Assembly: GCA_019454875.1 (NCBI GenBank)
Contig: JACFNL010000014.1
Location: forward strand, 1-53,410
DNA from: Candidatus Cloacimonadota bacterium
GTDB taxonomy: Bacteria; Muiribacteriota; UBA6191
Direction of reading: 5' to 3'
Length of the DNA stretch: 53,410 nucleotides
The notes under the pieces: model-generated
The model's database searches: none
The model's input: the letters and a program-made list of their open reading frames with translations, nothing else
Told to the model about the DNA's origin: nothing
Program-made: the position numbers and the translations under genes
Shown here: one piece after another, positions 52,565 to 53,410 of the stretch
How positions within the stretch are numbered: position 1 is the first letter of the stretch
Layout: every line of letters begins with the position of its first letter

Positions 52565-53283
52565 ATAATTCAGATGTAATTTTTGAAAAAATTGTACTGG
52601 CAGGAGCACCATGCCTTATGGCATACACCCAGAACAAGGAAAAGGCAGCGGCCAACGGTACTGTTCTGTTTTATCATGGTCTGTTTTTCCATAAGGACGG
52701 GCATCATAAAGAGCTCTCCAGTCTGGCCCAGGCAGGTTATTTAGCCATTGGAGTGGACGCAATCGGTCACGGAGAAAGAGCCCGGTCTGACTTAAAGGAG
52801 TGGCTAGGAGTCAAAGAACTGTTTGAAAACCGATTTATAGAACTAGTTAGCCAGACCGCTCACGAGGTCCCCCATATTCTTGATGCCCTGTTAAATTTGA
52901 GCCTGGTTGATGATGTCAGAGTTGCCATGATGGGAGTATCCTTTGGAGCCTACATCACATACCTTACCGTGCTTGAGGAAAAACGCATAGTGGCCGCCAT
53001 ACCACTACTGGGAAATCCAGAATGGCCCCAGCACCCAAACAGTCCACACCTGCGCCCCGAAGAATTTTACCCAGTGGCTCTTCTGAGTCAAACTGCTGGT
53101 CTGGATACCTCTGTCCCACCTCTTTCAGCTCGTAACCTACATGAAAACCTCAGGCCACATTACAGCATTACCCCAGAACGGCTGCGCTATGTAGAGTACC
53201 GCTATAGCGGACATTTTATGCGCGAAGAAGACTGGAACACAGCCTGGAGAATCAGTATGGACTGGCTCAAAAAATTTCTCTGA
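52561..53283 (+). CDS. Alpha/beta hydrolase (dienelactone-hydrolase/S9-like)
   Basis: A 240-aa hydrolase: oxyanion FYHGLFFHKDG near 38, DAIGHGERA near 72, nucleophile elbow MMGVSFGAY near 124 and late His in YRYSGHFM near 223. Substrate is not evident. It is coupled to ansA (ATGA) and ends eight bases before the right-hand insertion-sequence terminus. Confidence 0.8.
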   Translation: MNNSDVIFEKIVLAGAPCLMAYTQNKEKAAANGTVLFYHGLFFHKDGHHKELSSLAQAGYLAIGVDAIGHGERARSDLKEWLGVKELFENRFIELVSQTAHEVPHILDALLNLSLVDDVRVAMMGVSFGAYITYLTVLEEKRIVAAIPLLGNPEWPQHPNSPHLRPEEFYPVALLSQTAGLDTSVPPLSARNLHENLRPHYSITPERLRYVEYRYSGHFMREEDWNTAWRISMDWLKKFL

Positions 53284-53290
53284 GTAGTAG

Positions 53291-53410
53291 AGGCTGTTGA
53301 TCTTTGTCCAGCATAGTCAAAATATAGCCGCAAGTAATTTTATCCCCTGAACCCTTGCTCAAGGCGAAGCTTCCTGATCAGTGCCAAAGATCTGTCAATT
53401 TCTTCCTTAT
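53291..53410 (-). mobile_element. Right end of an insertion sequence, cut by the window edge (right copy)
   Basis: Inverted counterpart of 1-76: GAGGCTGTTGATC terminus, an exact 23-base match at 53292-53314, then about 25 bases to the stop of a minus-strand protein ending RLEQGFRG. The element continues outside the window. Confidence 0.6.
53340..53410 (-). CDS. C-terminal fragment of probable transposase (partial)
   Basis: The last 22 codons are visible (KEEIDRSLALIRKLRLEQG followed by FRG), stop TAA at 53340-53342. The end is paralogous to the fragment at 1-28. Basic helical composition; no domain can be named. Confidence 0.5.
   Translation of the reverse strand, partial: KEEIDRSLALIRKLRLEQGFRG

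Overview
The window reads as a chromosomal contig from a motile, diderm bacterium. The envelope evidence is a patatin-like phospholipase fused to an outer-membrane barrel, an RND efflux pair, two lipoproteins and pseudopilins; the motility evidence is a flagellar hook protein. The mix of FapA/DUF342, cyclic-nucleotide-binding, PilZ and DacZ-type c-di-AMP cyclase proteins, with lysine-fermentation genes, would fit a spirochaete (Leptospirales-like) or a Bdellovibrio/deltaproteobacterial relative. No rRNA or other decisive marker is present, so this placement is tentative. Genes are packed tightly: ATGA, GTGA and TAATG stop/start overlaps recur, and several convergent pairs touch or overlap.

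Layout. (1) Both ends run into the same repeat in inverted orientation (about 1-76 and 53291-53410). Each holds the C-terminus of a paralogous protein followed by a shared terminal sequence, most simply two copies of one insertion sequence at which assembly stopped. The left copy cuts a gene that also carries an in-frame TGA. (2) 496-5730, minus: small membrane protein, hemL, a double cNMP-binding protein, a minimal biotin ligase, an unknown protein and a UPF0104-type membrane protein. (3) 5814-9990: a hook gene behind a perfect sigma-28-type -10 element, an SH3 membrane protein, a PilZ protein and a DacZ-like diadenylate cyclase. (4) 9991-23099, minus: an apparent 13-kb operon of a membrane protein, a 101-aa protein, a crotonase lacking both catalytic glutamates, aspS, pterin carbinolamine dehydratase, xseA, xseB, a TPR protein with an Mrr-like domain, propionyl-CoA carboxylase subunits and FapA-like DUF342. 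(5) 23204-24793, plus: Lon-N-domain and HEAT-repeat proteins. (6) 24728-29230, minus: uvrA, a degenerate metallo-beta-lactamase-fold protein and an M50-like membrane protein without protease residues.

(7) 29296-35889: an island of exported proteins: M48 protease, PilX/GspK-like protein, beta-propeller protein, C39-like lipoprotein, two pseudopilins, a secreted unknown and a CHAP-like lipoprotein. The two lipoproteins share an N-terminal module but carry different cysteine-peptidase-type domains. This is the best candidate for an undescribed surface system. (8) 36001-40180: tRNA-Ile/tRNA-Ala, then kdd-kamB-kamC of lysine fermentation, then tRNA-Ile(CAU) and two identical tRNA-Glu genes with a terminator. 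(9) 40179-48672: PlpD-like patatin, trhO, an RND pump with its fusion protein, and an HDOD protein; a perfect 14-bp palindrome lies between the divergent pump and HDOD genes. (10) 48669-50262, minus: perR, ahpC and ahpD with a PerR-type operator ahead of ahpC. (11) 50327-53283: a degenerate aspartate-semialdehyde-dehydrogenase-like protein, type I asparaginase and an alpha/beta hydrolase.

Themes: three second-messenger systems (cAMP/cGMP-type CNB, c-di-GMP PilZ, c-di-AMP DacZ) lie within 10 kb. Biotin ligase and a biotin-dependent carboxylase are both present. Peroxide defence is compact and self-contained. Several proteins keep a family fold but have lost its catalytic residues.
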